A stretch of DNA of 64,000 nucleotides, taken from NCBI GenBank assembly GCA_018141845.1, contig CP073340.1:831001-895000 (forward strand), read 5' to 3'. The stretch is from Lachnospiraceae bacterium oral taxon 096. Lineage in GTDB: Bacteria; Bacillota; Clostridia; Lachnospirales; Lachnospiraceae. The translations under genes were made by a program, and so were the position numbers. Position 1 is the first letter of the stretch, and every line of letters begins with the position of its first letter. The notes below the pieces were generated by a model that did no database searches, was not told where the DNA came from, and saw only the letters and a list, made by a program, of their open reading frames with translations. Positions 1 to 9,067 of the stretch are shown here, piece after piece.

Positions 1-483
1 AAGGAGCTTGACTATGAGAGTGAGTTGGCCATTATTATCAGAAAAGATGCTAGAAATATTGCACCTGAAGAAGTGAAAGATTATATTTTTGGCTATACGA
101 TTATCAATGATGTCAGTGCAAGAGATTTACAGGCTCGACATCATCAGTGGTTTTTTGCCAAGAGCTTAGATGGCTTTGCACCGATGGGTCCAGTCATATT
201 GACTGTCGATAGCATTGATTATCCGCCACATTTGCAGGTGAAAAGTTATGTCAATGGAGAGTGCAGGCAGGATGACAACACAAAGAATTTTATTCATAGT
301 ATTGATGAGCTCGTTTCTTTGCTCAGTCAGGGAATGACCTTAAGTGCGGGAACGATCATTGCCACAGGTACGCCATCTGGTGTGGGAATGGGATTTAGCC
401 CACAAAAGTTTTTAGTTCCTGGCGATGAAGTAGTGTGTGAGATTGAGGGAATTGGAAAGATTAAAAATGTGGTTAGAGAATAG
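1..483 (+). CDS. fumarylacetoacetate hydrolase family protein, 3' part
   Basis: The reading frame is open from base 1, so the true start lies before the window; about 160 codons are visible. The C-terminal half of an FAH-fold enzyme is recognisable: GYTIINDVSARDLQ, then a WFFAKSLDGFAPMGP segment and the IIATGTPSGVGMG signature typical of the catalytic domain. Family members hydrolyse or decarboxylate acylpyruvates or open-chain diketo acids using a divalent metal. The substrate cannot be told from this part. The end overlaps the likely start of the sortase gene by 17 bases, so the two are probably co-transcribed although no functional link is evident. Confidence 0.88.
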   Translation, partial: KELDYESELAIIIRKDARNIAPEEVKDYIFGYTIINDVSARDLQARHHQWFFAKSLDGFAPMGPVILTVDSIDYPPHLQVKSYVNGECRQDDNTKNFIHSIDELVSLLSQGMTLSAGTIIATGTPSGVGMGFSPQKFLVPGDEVVCEIEGIGKIKNVVRE

Positions 484-1186
484 AAAAAAGGCCGTCTGTG
501 TAGCGGTGGCAACAATCGTTGTCATCGCAGCAGGTGGCATTTTATGGTTTATGGGAAAAAATAGGCATCAAGAGGTAGGGACAGAGATTGTGGTAGAAAG
601 TGTTGTGAGGACAACACAGGAGACAACACAATATGTTTCACCCATTGATTTTGCCGCACTCAAGCAGAGAAATAAAGATATTTTTGCCTATATTAAAATT
701 CCTGGTACAAAGATTGATTATCCCATTGTGTGGAATGGGGACAACGACTATTATCTTCATCATGATTTAGATGGAAAAAAGACCCCTTACGGATCGATCT
801 ATATGGATATGGATGATCGTATTGACCTATCTTCTCGGCATAATATTTTTTATGGACATCATATGAAAGATAAGACGATGTTTCAAAATATTGTGCTATT
901 TAAGGACAAGGACTTCTTTGAAAAACATAGGGACATCTATATTTATACTCCACAAAAGGAGTATCATCTGAGAACGATCGCCTGTCTATATACAGATGCT
1001 GACGCATCAAAGAGGCGGACAGAATTTGCCAGTGATGAGGAGCTAAATCAATATGTTGATGAGATGACAAAGGGCTGTAGTTTTCGCTCGCTTCCACAGG
1101 GAAATATTGGCTCTTTGTGGTCATTTATTACCTGTTCCTATGAGTTTGATGATGCAAGAACCATTTTATATGCCTATGAAGTATAA
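467..1186 (+). CDS. srtB: class B sortase
   Basis: A 239-residue transpeptidase that would join sorting-signal proteins to peptidoglycan on the outer face of the membrane. Residues about 6-27 form an uncleaved N-terminal membrane anchor. The catalytic histidine sits in FYGHHM, the cysteine in SFITCSYEF and the arginine in DDART close to the C-terminus, in the order and spacing of class B sortases. The frame is open upstream to a GTG at 437, but ATG 467 is preferred because it directly precedes the charged residues and the membrane segment. No NPQTN- or LPXTG-type substrate is encoded within the window, so it is an orphan here. Class assignment is firm; the substrate is unknown. Confidence 0.88.
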   Translation: MWLENRKKAVCVAVATIVVIAAGGILWFMGKNRHQEVGTEIVVESVVRTTQETTQYVSPIDFAALKQRNKDIFAYIKIPGTKIDYPIVWNGDNDYYLHHDLDGKKTPYGSIYMDMDDRIDLSSRHNIFYGHHMKDKTMFQNIVLFKDKDFFEKHRDIYIYTPQKEYHLRTIACLYTDADASKRRTEFASDEELNQYVDEMTKGCSFRSLPQGNIGSLWSFITCSYEFDDARTILYAYEV

Positions 1187-1270
1187 ATTTAGAAAAATCT
1201 CATTAAAGTTTTAACAAACAAAAAAAATGACTTTATTTGCTATTTTTTGTGCGATTTTACAAATAATATA

Positions 1271-1298
1271 TTGAAATCTGCAAAAAAAATGGTAATAT
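1271..1298 (+). promoter_or_regulatory. sigma-A type promoter of the molybdenum/formate operon
   Basis: TTGAAA at 1271-1276 and TAATAT at 1293-1298 are separated by 16 bases, about 35 bases before the mobA start. The AT-rich gap 1187-1333 contains no other feature I can identify and no clear terminator for the sortase gene. No later gene of the series up to 9818 has an obvious promoter of its own. Confidence 0.5.
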
Positions 1299-1333
1299 AT
1301 AGAGTATATGAATAATAGAGGAAGGGGGAAATT

Positions 1334-2413
1334 GTGAATATTGGTTGTTTGATTTTGTCTGGGGGAAAGAGCACAAGAATGGGCAGAGAGAAGGCCATGC
1401 TGCACATTGGGGCGGTGCGATTCCTTGACAAGTTAGTCTATGAATTTTCAAGTTTTTCTGAAATTTTAATTTCTGTGGATAAGAAAGAACGTCATCCACA
1501 AATTCACTATCCAATGGTTGAGGATGTTTGGGAGAATGCTGGCCCATTGGGTGGGCTTTTGTCAGGACTTTTAAAGACAAGGGCAGATGCACTATTTGTA
1601 TTGCCATGTGATGTCCCACTCTTTTCAATGAGTTTGGCAAAAAAGTTAATGGCAATGTTGAGTGAAGATGTGGACTGTGTGATTTCAAAGACGGAAGATG
1701 GGCGGTGGCAGCCGTTTTGTGGGATATATAAAAAATCCTGTATCCCTGTGCTCGAGCAAGCCATTGCCTGTGGACAATTGAAGATGATGAACTCTGTGGA
1801 AAAACTTCGGCATCGAGTTTTTTTTGCTGGAGAGGAGTCTTGGCGGTATCAAAATGTCAATACGCCAGCAGACTATCAAACCTTGCATCAACCACAGCAT
1901 ATCATTGCCATTTCAGGCTATAAAAACTCAGGAAAGACAACATTAATTGAACATTTGATTCCACTACTTCTAGAGAGAGGGATTCGAGTGATGACAGTAA
2001 AACATGACGGTCACAGCTATATACCGGATGTACCTGGAACAGACAGTTATCGATTTTTTATGGCAGGAGCAAAGACTTCGCTTATTTTTGATAGTGAGAA
2101 GTTTTCAGTGACAACAAGAGAAGGGCTAAGCAGACAAAATTTAGCAACATTTGCTCGGGATGTGGATTTAATCTTATTGGAAGGTTTTAAATGGACGAAT
2201 TATAAAAAGATTGAAGTCGTGCGAAGAGCGACAAAAAGAGAGCCAATTGCACAACTGACCAATCGCCTGGCCTTTGTGAGCGATTGGTCGAAGGAAGAGC
2301 TCTCTGCAAAAGAGGAGGAGGTGTTTTTACCGAATGATATAGAGTCAATAGCTGACTTTATCACAAGGGAATATAAGATGGGACATTTGGAAGAAGAGGA
2401 TATCAAACTATGA
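1334..2413 (+). CDS. mobA: MobA-MobB fusion, molybdenum cofactor guanylyltransferase with GTP-binding domain
   Basis: A 359-residue two-domain protein. The first 190 residues are MobA-like: LSGGKSTRMG near the N-terminus is the nucleotide-binding loop and FVLPCDVPLF carries the metal-binding aspartate. This domain attaches GMP to molybdopterin to make the guanine dinucleotide cofactor used by formate dehydrogenase. From about residue 190 comes a MobB domain with P-loop GYKNSGKTT and VKHDGH. The likely start is GTG at 1334, six bases after a GGAAGGGGG ribosome site. The stop overlaps the moeA start (ATGA). The fusion fits its place at the head of an fdhF operon, because bis-MGD is the cofactor of that enzyme. 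Confidence 0.9.
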   Translation: MNIGCLILSGGKSTRMGREKAMLHIGAVRFLDKLVYEFSSFSEILISVDKKERHPQIHYPMVEDVWENAGPLGGLLSGLLKTRADALFVLPCDVPLFSMSLAKKLMAMLSEDVDCVISKTEDGRWQPFCGIYKKSCIPVLEQAIACGQLKMMNSVEKLRHRVFFAGEESWRYQNVNTPADYQTLHQPQHIIAISGYKNSGKTTLIEHLIPLLLERGIRVMTVKHDGHSYIPDVPGTDSYRFFMAGAKTSLIFDSEKFSVTTREGLSRQNLATFARDVDLILLEGFKWTNYKKIEVVRRATKREPIAQLTNRLAFVSDWSKEELSAKEEEVFLPNDIESIADFITREYKMGHLEEEDIKL

Positions 2414-3615
2414 TAGCGACGACAAAAGAGGCGTGGGAGCGTCTAGATCAAATACAATCCAATTTATGGGTGGAGGAAGTTGCACTTGAGAAAGCTTTTG
2501 GTAGAATTCTTGCTACCGATGTGGTGGCAGAAATGAGCGTGCCTTCTTTTCGGCGCAGTCCCTATGATGGCTATGCATTGCGATCAGAGGACACCATGGG
2601 GGCCACAAAAGAAAAGCCGGTGGTATTAAAGGTCAATGAGGTTGTGGCGGCAGGAGAAGTGCCAAATTTTCAAGTAAAATCTGGCACAGCAACAAGAATT
2701 ATGACAGGTGCAAAACTTCCAGAGGGTGCAGATGCCATTATTATGTATGAAAAGACGGAATTTACAGAGACGGAAGTGAAAATTTTTTCACCCGTTTTGC
2801 CAGGCAATATTATAGAAATTGGTGAAGATGTCCGCAAAGGAAGTGTTCTATTAGAGAAGGGAACAAAACTTAGTGAGGGTGGCGTGGCCTTGATTGCAGG
2901 TCAGGGAAAGACGAGTGTTTTGGTGTATAGAAAGCCACGTGTGGCCATCTTATGCACAGGAGCAGAACTTGTGCCAGTGGGTGAAAAAATCAAAGATGGA
3001 AAAATTTATAATACCAATGGGTATTTAATTGCGGGCTATATGCAAAGATTTGGTTTAGAACCCGTCTACTATGGTGTGGTGGTTGACAGACCACAAATCA
3101 TTGAGGAGAACATCAAAAAGGCTTTGAGAGAATGTGATCTAGTGGTAACAACGGGTGGCGTATCCGCTGGAGATTATGACTTTTTGCCATCCGTACTTGA
3201 TCGTATGGGAGCAGAAGTCTTATTTCACGGGTTGGATTTTAAGCCAGGGGGCGTGATTACCTGTGGTCGATATCAAAATAAAACCATTTTTTGTCTCTCT
3301 GGAAATCCTGGTTCAGCAGCAACTTCGCTATTGTGGGTGTGTAGTCCCTATTTAAAGAGGATTAGTGGCCTTTCAAATTATGGTTTTGAGATTGGATTTG
3401 CCAAAATGAGAACAGAATATCCAAAGTCTAGTCGAGGAAATCGCATATTAAAGGGAAAATTGGTACTTGGTGATGGAGAAGTTGATTTTGAGTTATTAAA
3501 TAACCAACAGAATGGATCTGTATCTTCGATGGAATCTTGTTCTGTCTTGGCAAAAATTCCGGCAGGAAGTGATAGGGTTGGTATTGGCGATAAGGTAAAA
3601 GTCTATCAGTTTTAA
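2410..3615 (+). CDS. moeA: molybdopterin molybdotransferase MoeA
   Basis: A 401-residue protein that inserts molybdate into adenylylated molybdopterin. MoeA hallmarks are visible: SFRRSPYDGYALRS near residues 45-60, RIMTGAKLPEGADAI, NTNGYLI, TTGGVSAGDYDFLP and SGNPGSA in the MogA-like domain, followed by a C-terminal beta-barrel domain. It overlaps mobA by four bases (ATGA), implying translational coupling. Length is normal for the family. It supplies the metal step for the downstream formate dehydrogenase. Confidence 0.95.
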   Translation: MIATTKEAWERLDQIQSNLWVEEVALEKAFGRILATDVVAEMSVPSFRRSPYDGYALRSEDTMGATKEKPVVLKVNEVVAAGEVPNFQVKSGTATRIMTGAKLPEGADAIIMYEKTEFTETEVKIFSPVLPGNIIEIGEDVRKGSVLLEKGTKLSEGGVALIAGQGKTSVLVYRKPRVAILCTGAELVPVGEKIKDGKIYNTNGYLIAGYMQRFGLEPVYYGVVVDRPQIIEENIKKALRECDLVVTTGGVSAGDYDFLPSVLDRMGAEVLFHGLDFKPGGVITCGRYQNKTIFCLSGNPGSAATSLLWVCSPYLKRISGLSNYGFEIGFAKMRTEYPKSSRGNRILKGKLVLGDGEVDFELLNNQQNGSVSSMESCSVLAKIPAGSDRVGIGDKVKVYQF

Positions 3616-3638
3616 TATTTTTTAGGGAGGAATATAGT

Positions 3639-4463
3639 ATGATGTTTTCACCACAAGAAGTTGCTCAAAATTATGTAGGTCTTGGAAAGAAAAAGGCAAA
3701 TATTCCAGTGGATCGGATGTTGGTGTTGGCCATTTTGGCAGGTGTGTTTATTGGCATTGGAGGAATTTCTTCCACAACAGCTTCCGTGTCGGTGAGTGCA
3801 CCATCACTTGCAAAGCTCGTTGCAGGTGTGGTATTTCCAGGCGGATTGGCAATGGTGTTAGTTGCTGGAAGTGAGCTATTTACCGGAAATTGTCTGCTGT
3901 CCATTGCTTTATTAGAAAAAGAGATTCGTCTGGCACAGATGCTTCGTGCGTGGGCGATTGTCTATATTGGAAATTTTATTGGCGGAATTTTGGTTTCCGC
4001 TATAGTGATGCTCACTGGACAGCCAAAGCTATTTAATGGGGCATTGGCAACCAGTATTATTAGTACAGCAGTCGGAAAGACAAGTTTAAGCTTTACAGAG
4101 GCCTTGTTTAGAGGTATTGCTTGCAATATTTTGGTTTGCTTAGCTGTTTGGATGGCAGCGGCAGCAAAGGATGTTGTAGGAAAGATTGTAGGGTTGTTTT
4201 TCCCAATTATGATTTTTATTATTTGTGGCTATGAGCACAGTGTAGCCAATATGTATTATTTAAGTGCTGGATTAATGGCGAAGGCAAATCCAAAGTACTT
4301 GGAGGCAGCAGTTGAGGCAGGTGTGAAGGTTGACAAATTAAATATAGGAACCATCTTTACGGCAAATCTTATTCCAGTGACCATTGGAAATATTATTGGC
4401 GGTGCATTTTGCGTCGGTGCCGTATATTGGTTTCTCTATGTGCGAAAGACAAATAATAAATAG
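3639..4463 (+). CDS. formate/nitrite transporter family channel
   Basis: A 274-residue integral membrane protein of the FNT family (FocA/NirC/FdhC). Six hydrophobic helices can be followed; the GSELFTGN segment and the later NLIPVTIGNIIGGAF segment are typical of these pentameric anion channels. In this operon, between moeA and the formate dehydrogenase genes, formate is the most likely substrate, so a focA or fdhC role is inferred from context. Two consecutive ATG codons occur at 3639 and 3642; AGGGAGG at 3624-3630 serves either. Confidence 0.92.
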   Translation: MMFSPQEVAQNYVGLGKKKANIPVDRMLVLAILAGVFIGIGGISSTTASVSVSAPSLAKLVAGVVFPGGLAMVLVAGSELFTGNCLLSIALLEKEIRLAQMLRAWAIVYIGNFIGGILVSAIVMLTGQPKLFNGALATSIISTAVGKTSLSFTEALFRGIACNILVCLAVWMAAAAKDVVGKIVGLFFPIMIFIICGYEHSVANMYYLSAGLMAKANPKYLEAAVEAGVKVDKLNIGTIFTANLIPVTIGNIIGGAFCVGAVYWFLYVRKTNNK

Positions 4464-4487
4464 AAGTAAGAAAAGTGGAGGAAGAGA

Positions 4488-6323
4488 ATGAGCAAATTAT
4501 ATCTTGCAGATCCAAATAGTTATGATGTAAAAATTGGTAAGATCAAGAGACATTTTGCCCATAAGGTAGATGTGTATCCGCCAGGAAGTTGTCCATTGAC
4601 ATTGCAATTGTCATTTTTAAGGACTTCAGCGGGACAGACTTGTGGAAAATGTGTCCCTTGTCGAGATGGTCTTCCGTTGGTGGCCAGATTATTGCAGAAG
4701 GTGGTCGATGGCGCAGCGACACAGAAGACGCTTGACAATATTAAAATGATGGCGACAATGATTCGAGATTCTTCGGATTGTGCTATTGGATGGAATGCAG
4801 CAGATGAGGTACTCAAGGGATTGGATTTATTTGCAGATGAGTACCAAAATCATATTAAATTTCATAAGTGTGAGGAGAGCATTGCACAGAAGGTACCATG
4901 TATTTCGCTCTGCCCAGCACATATTGATATTCCAGGCTATATTGCATTGATTGGTGAGGGAGACTATGCAGGCGCTGTCAACATGGTTCGCAGAGACAAT
5001 CCATTTCCAACGGCCTGTGGAATGGTGTGTGAGCATCCATGCGAGGAGAGATGTCGAAGAAAAATGTTGGAGTCTCCAATTAATATCCGAGGTCTAAAGA
5101 AATTTGCAGTTGACCAGATGCGTGCGGATAAAGTAAAGACACCAAAGCCAAATCCATCGACAGGAAAAAAGGTGGCCATTATTGGTGGAGGACCTGCAGG
5201 AATGACCTGTGCCTATTTCTTGGCCTTGATGGGACATAAGGCTGTAGTTTATGAAAGTCATGACAAGCTCGGTGGCATGCTTCGCTACGGAATTCCAAAT
5301 TATCGCTTCCCAAAGGACCGCCTAGATGAGGATATCAATGCGATTTTGGGTGCAGGAGATGTGGAAGTTGTTTATAACACCAATGTAGGAAAAGATATAC
5401 CGATTGCAAAAGTACAAAAAGAACATGATGCAATGTTTGTTGCCATTGGCGCTCAGGTGGGAAAGACATTGCGTATGCCAGGTGCAGATGCACAAAATGT
5501 ATTTTCAGCAGTGGAGATGCTTGATGATATTGGAAATGGTCACATGCCAGATTACACTGGAAAGACAGTCATTGTGATTGGTGGAGGAAATGTTGCCATG
5601 GATGCGGCAAGAAGTGCCGTTCGCTGCGGAGCCAAGGAAGTAAGCTGTGTCTACAGAAGGCGACAAAAGGATATGACGGCACTCAATACAGAGATTGAAT
5701 CGGCAATTATGGAAGGTGTCGTTTTGGTGACATTGCAATCCCCAGTAGAAATCACAAAGCACAAGGATGGCACTTGTAGTGGTCTCACCACTCAGCCACA
5801 GAAGATTTCAACCTACAGGGGTGGTCGACCAGGTGTAGTTGATGCAGCTAAGCCGACACAGCATTTTGATGCCGATGTGATTTTGATTGCTGTTGGGCAG
5901 GATATTGTCTCTGCACCATTTGAGGAATTTGGCATGAAGGCAGAGCACAATATCTTTGTGGCAGGCTTAGATACAGAAGTTGAGAATATGCCAGGTATCT
6001 ATGTCGGCGGAGATTGTGCAACAGGACCATCTACCGTAATTCGTGCAATTGCAGCAGGTAAAGTTGCTGCCCATAATATTGACGAATATCTAGGATATCA
6101 TCATAAATTACACTGTGAGGCTGTATCACCAGAGCCAAAGGAAAACATCCGTACGCTCATCGGAAGAACAGAGATTGGCGAGAGACCAGCCTTTGAGAGA
6201 AAAAAAGATTTTGAATGTGTGGAAGAGGAAATGACCTATGAAGAGGCCATGCAGGAATGCAGTCGATGCTTGCGCTGTGACCACTTCGGTTGCGGTGCAA
6301 TGGAAGGAGGAACGGATATATGA
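4488..6323 (+). CDS. NuoF-tail/GltD-like iron-sulfur flavoprotein, electron partner of formate dehydrogenase
   Basis: A 611-residue protein with an unusual domain order. Residues about 40-115 match only the C-terminal 4Fe-4S part of NADH dehydrogenase subunit NuoF (TCGKCVPCRDG and a later DCAIG cysteine); the FMN/NADH part of NuoF is missing. Residues about 125-215 are the GltD-type cysteine-rich region (CGMVCEHPCEERC). The rest is an FAD/NAD(P) two-nucleotide fold with GGGPAGMTCAYFLA and GGGNVAMDAARSA, and a final cysteine cluster CSRCLRC. It overlaps fdhF by ATGA. I infer that it passes electrons between NAD(P)H and FdhF; which cofactor is used cannot be decided from sequence. Confidence 0.88.
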   Translation: MSKLYLADPNSYDVKIGKIKRHFAHKVDVYPPGSCPLTLQLSFLRTSAGQTCGKCVPCRDGLPLVARLLQKVVDGAATQKTLDNIKMMATMIRDSSDCAIGWNAADEVLKGLDLFADEYQNHIKFHKCEESIAQKVPCISLCPAHIDIPGYIALIGEGDYAGAVNMVRRDNPFPTACGMVCEHPCEERCRRKMLESPINIRGLKKFAVDQMRADKVKTPKPNPSTGKKVAIIGGGPAGMTCAYFLALMGHKAVVYESHDKLGGMLRYGIPNYRFPKDRLDEDINAILGAGDVEVVYNTNVGKDIPIAKVQKEHDAMFVAIGAQVGKTLRMPGADAQNVFSAVEMLDDIGNGHMPDYTGKTVIVIGGGNVAMDAARSAVRCGAKEVSCVYRRRQKDMTALNTEIESAIMEGVVLVTLQSPVEITKHKDGTCSGLTTQPQKISTYRGGRPGVVDAAKPTQHFDADVILIAVGQDIVSAPFEEFGMKAEHNIFVAGLDTEVENMPGIYVGGDCATGPSTVIRAIAAGKVAAHNIDEYLGYHHKLHCEAVSPEPKENIRTLIGRTEIGERPAFERKKDFECVEEEMTYEEAMQECSRCLRCDHFGCGAMEGGTDI

Positions 6324-9067
6324 TAAATGTAACAATTGATGGAAAAATGTTACAGGTAGATGAAAATCAAACGATCTTAGATGCCTGTAAACAAAATGCC
6401 ATCCATATTCCTACATTGTGCTATCTAGAGAAGATCAATATGATTGGCTCATGTCGACTTTGTGTGGTCGAAATTGAGGGATTGAATAAGTTGGTAACTT
6501 CGTGTAATACAAATGTCAAGGAAGGTATGGTGATCAAGACTCATACAGAAAGAGTAGAGGAAGCAAGAAAGAATACCTTGCATCTATTGATGGCTGAGCA
6601 CAAGACCAATTGTTTTAAGTGTGTGAAAAATGGTGCCTGTGAATTGCAAAATGCATCGAGGGAGCATGGAGTGGATGTGCCAAACTTCCAACCATCTCAT
6701 TATGATGTTCAGCATGCCCCATTTGATGCTCATCCATTTTTGTCCTATGATCCAGGTCTTTGCATCCAATGCCAAAGATGCATCAGTACTTGTGCAAGTG
6801 CAGTTGGTCGGCATGCCCTTTCGCTGGAAAGAAATGCAGCCAGAGTGTATGTGAAGGTTCCATTTGGAGAGAATTGGAAGGATACCAATTGTGAGTCCTG
6901 TGGAAACTGTGCACAGGCTTGTCCGACAGGGGCCATTGTCATTAAGAGAAGAAAAGACTATAGAGATTGGGAGATCAAAAAAGTTTTGACTACCTGTCCA
7001 CATTGCGGAACGGGATGCCAGATGGAAGTCTATGTCAAAGATGGAAAAATCGTTGATATTATGGGTGCCGATGGTCCTTCCAATAATAAGTTGTTGTGTG
7101 TCAAGGGAAGAAGTGGTTCCATTGATTTTATCGATCATGAGTCAAGGATTCGCCATCCACTGATTAAAAATAGGGAAACAGGAGAGTTTGAAAAGGCCAC
7201 ATGGGATGAGGCACTTGACCTTGTTGCATCAAAATTTAAATCGATTAAAGAAAATTATGGAGGTGAGGCACTGGCTGGTTTTGCTTGTTCTCGCTCAACC
7301 AATGAGGATATCTATATGCTTCAAAAGATGGTGAGAGCGGCGTTTCATAGCAATAACGTAGATAATTGTGCCCGTGTTTGACATGCACCTACTGTTGCCG
7401 GGTTGGCAACTTCGTTAGGTTCAGGTGCAATGACAAATACCATTGCAGATATTACACAGGATTCGGATGTGATTATGCTTGTGGGTGCAAATCCAGAACA
7501 TGCCCATCCAGTCATTGGAATGCAAATTCGACAGGCAGTACAAAATGGAACAAAACTCATTGTTGTTGATCCACGAGATATTGATTTGAGCAAGCAGGCG
7601 GATATTCACCTGAAGCTTAGACCAGGTACAAATGTTGCTTTTGCGAATGGAATGATGCATATCTTTATCGAGGAAGACTTGATTGATCACGAATTCATCG
7701 AAAAGAGAACAGAAGGATTTGAAGCAGTCAAAGAGGCTGTAAAGGAATACACTCCAGAGAAGGTGGCAAAAATTTGTAACATTGATGCTGATCAATTACG
7801 AGAAGCTGCAAGAATGTATGCAAAGGCAAAGGCTGCTCCAGTGTTGTATTGTTTGGGTGTGACAGAGCATCACACAGGTACACAGGGTGTTCTTTCTCTC
7901 TCCAACATGGTAATGATGGTCGGCAAATTTGGAAAACCAGGTTGTGGACTTAATCCTTTGAGAGGACAAAATAATGTACAAGGTGCTTGCGATATGGGAG
8001 CAGATCCAAAACAATTTCCAGGATATCAAAATTTGGATATTCCAGAGGTTATGGAAAAATTTGAAAAATCTTGGGGTGTTGAATTAAATCATAATATTGG
8101 AACAAAGGCGACCGAATGCTTCCACAAGATGCTCACAGGAGATATTCGAGGACTCTTGATCTTTGGTGAGGATCCAATGCGAACAGATCCGAATACAAAG
8201 CATGTACTAAAGGCACTTTCTGCCCTTGATTTCTTGGTTGTTGATGAGCTCTTTATGACAGAGACAGCAAAACTTGCCGATGTCATTTTGCCGGGACGCT
8301 CATTTGCCGAAAAAGAGGGAACATTTACCAATACAGAACGACGTGTTCAGCGTGTGAGAAAGGCCATTGATGTTGAAGGTGATACTCGACTTGATACATG
8401 GATTTTTACTGAGTTAATGAATCGCATGGGCTATCCACAGCCACATTTGACAGCCGCACAGATTATGGATGAAATTGCATCGGTTACTCCAAGCTTTGCA
8501 GGAATGAGCCATGAGCGGTTAGATAGCGATGAAGTTGCTGGTCGTGGACTTCAATGGCCATGCCGAGGAAAGGATCAGCCAGGTACACCAATTCTACATG
8601 TTGGAAAATTTGCCAGAGGAAAGGGCAAGTTTATTCCAACAGAATATGTGCCATCCATGGAGCAACCAGATGAGGATTATCCAATGATTATGATGACGGG
8701 AAGAATTCTCTATCACTACAATGCTATGGCGATGACAGACAAGGTAGAGGGATTAAATGAAATTGCCCCGGAATCATTTATCGAGTTAAACACAGAGGAT
8801 GCTAAGAAACTGGGCATTACCGATAGGGATATGGTCAATGTTTCTTCTCGAAGAGGAAAAATTCAGGCAAGGGCACATGTGTCAGAGAAGACCAATCCTG
8901 GTGAGTGCTGGATGCCGTTCCACTATGTTGGTGGTGCAAACTGGCTCACCAATGATGCACTCGATGCTATTTCAAAGACACCAGAGTATAAGGTTTGTAC
9001 CGTGCGTGTGGAAAAAATGATCGCCAATGACTATGTTCCAGGAAAGCAGGTAGTCTATGCAAGATAA
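6320..9067 (+). CDS. fdhF: formate dehydrogenase alpha subunit, selenocysteine enzyme
   Basis: One 915-residue protein read through an in-frame UGA at 7379-7381 as selenocysteine. The reasons: the flanking residues NCARV-U-HAPTVAGL match the Sec/Cys active-site motif of FdhF, the frame is unchanged on both sides, and a hairpin follows the UGA. Domain order: N-terminal 2Fe-2S domain (GSCRLCVVEIEG), a His-Cys3 cluster (HKTNCFKC), two 4Fe-4S ferredoxin motifs (CIQCQRCISTC and CESCGNCAQAC), then the molybdopterin oxidoreductase with its own cluster (CPHCGTGC). It oxidises formate to CO2 or the reverse. The NuoG-like N-terminus indicates a soluble enzyme that passes electrons to the preceding flavoprotein. 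The true start is ATG 6320 in the ATGA overlap. Confidence 0.95.
7379..7429 (+). promoter_or_regulatory. selenocysteine UGA and bacterial SECIS-like element in fdhF
   Basis: UGA at 7379-7381 is followed twelve bases later by a perfect six-pair stem, GTTGCC (7394-7399) and GGCAAC (7405-7410), with the five-base loop GGGTT. A second perfect seven-pair match, TGCACCT (7384-7390) with AGGTGCA (7423-7429), could close an outer stem around it. Spacing from UGA to hairpin fits bacterial SECIS elements, which bind SelB during translation. The pairings are seen directly; the function is inferred from the fdhF family. No selA, selB, selD or tRNA-Sec gene lies in the window. Confidence 0.82.

Noticed and set aside
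7379..7381. In-frame TGA splitting the formate dehydrogenase into two frames, as if a pseudogene.
   Set aside because: The TGA lies exactly at the Sec/Cys position of the FdhF active site, the frame continues without shift, and a SECIS-like hairpin follows. It is a coding selenocysteine.
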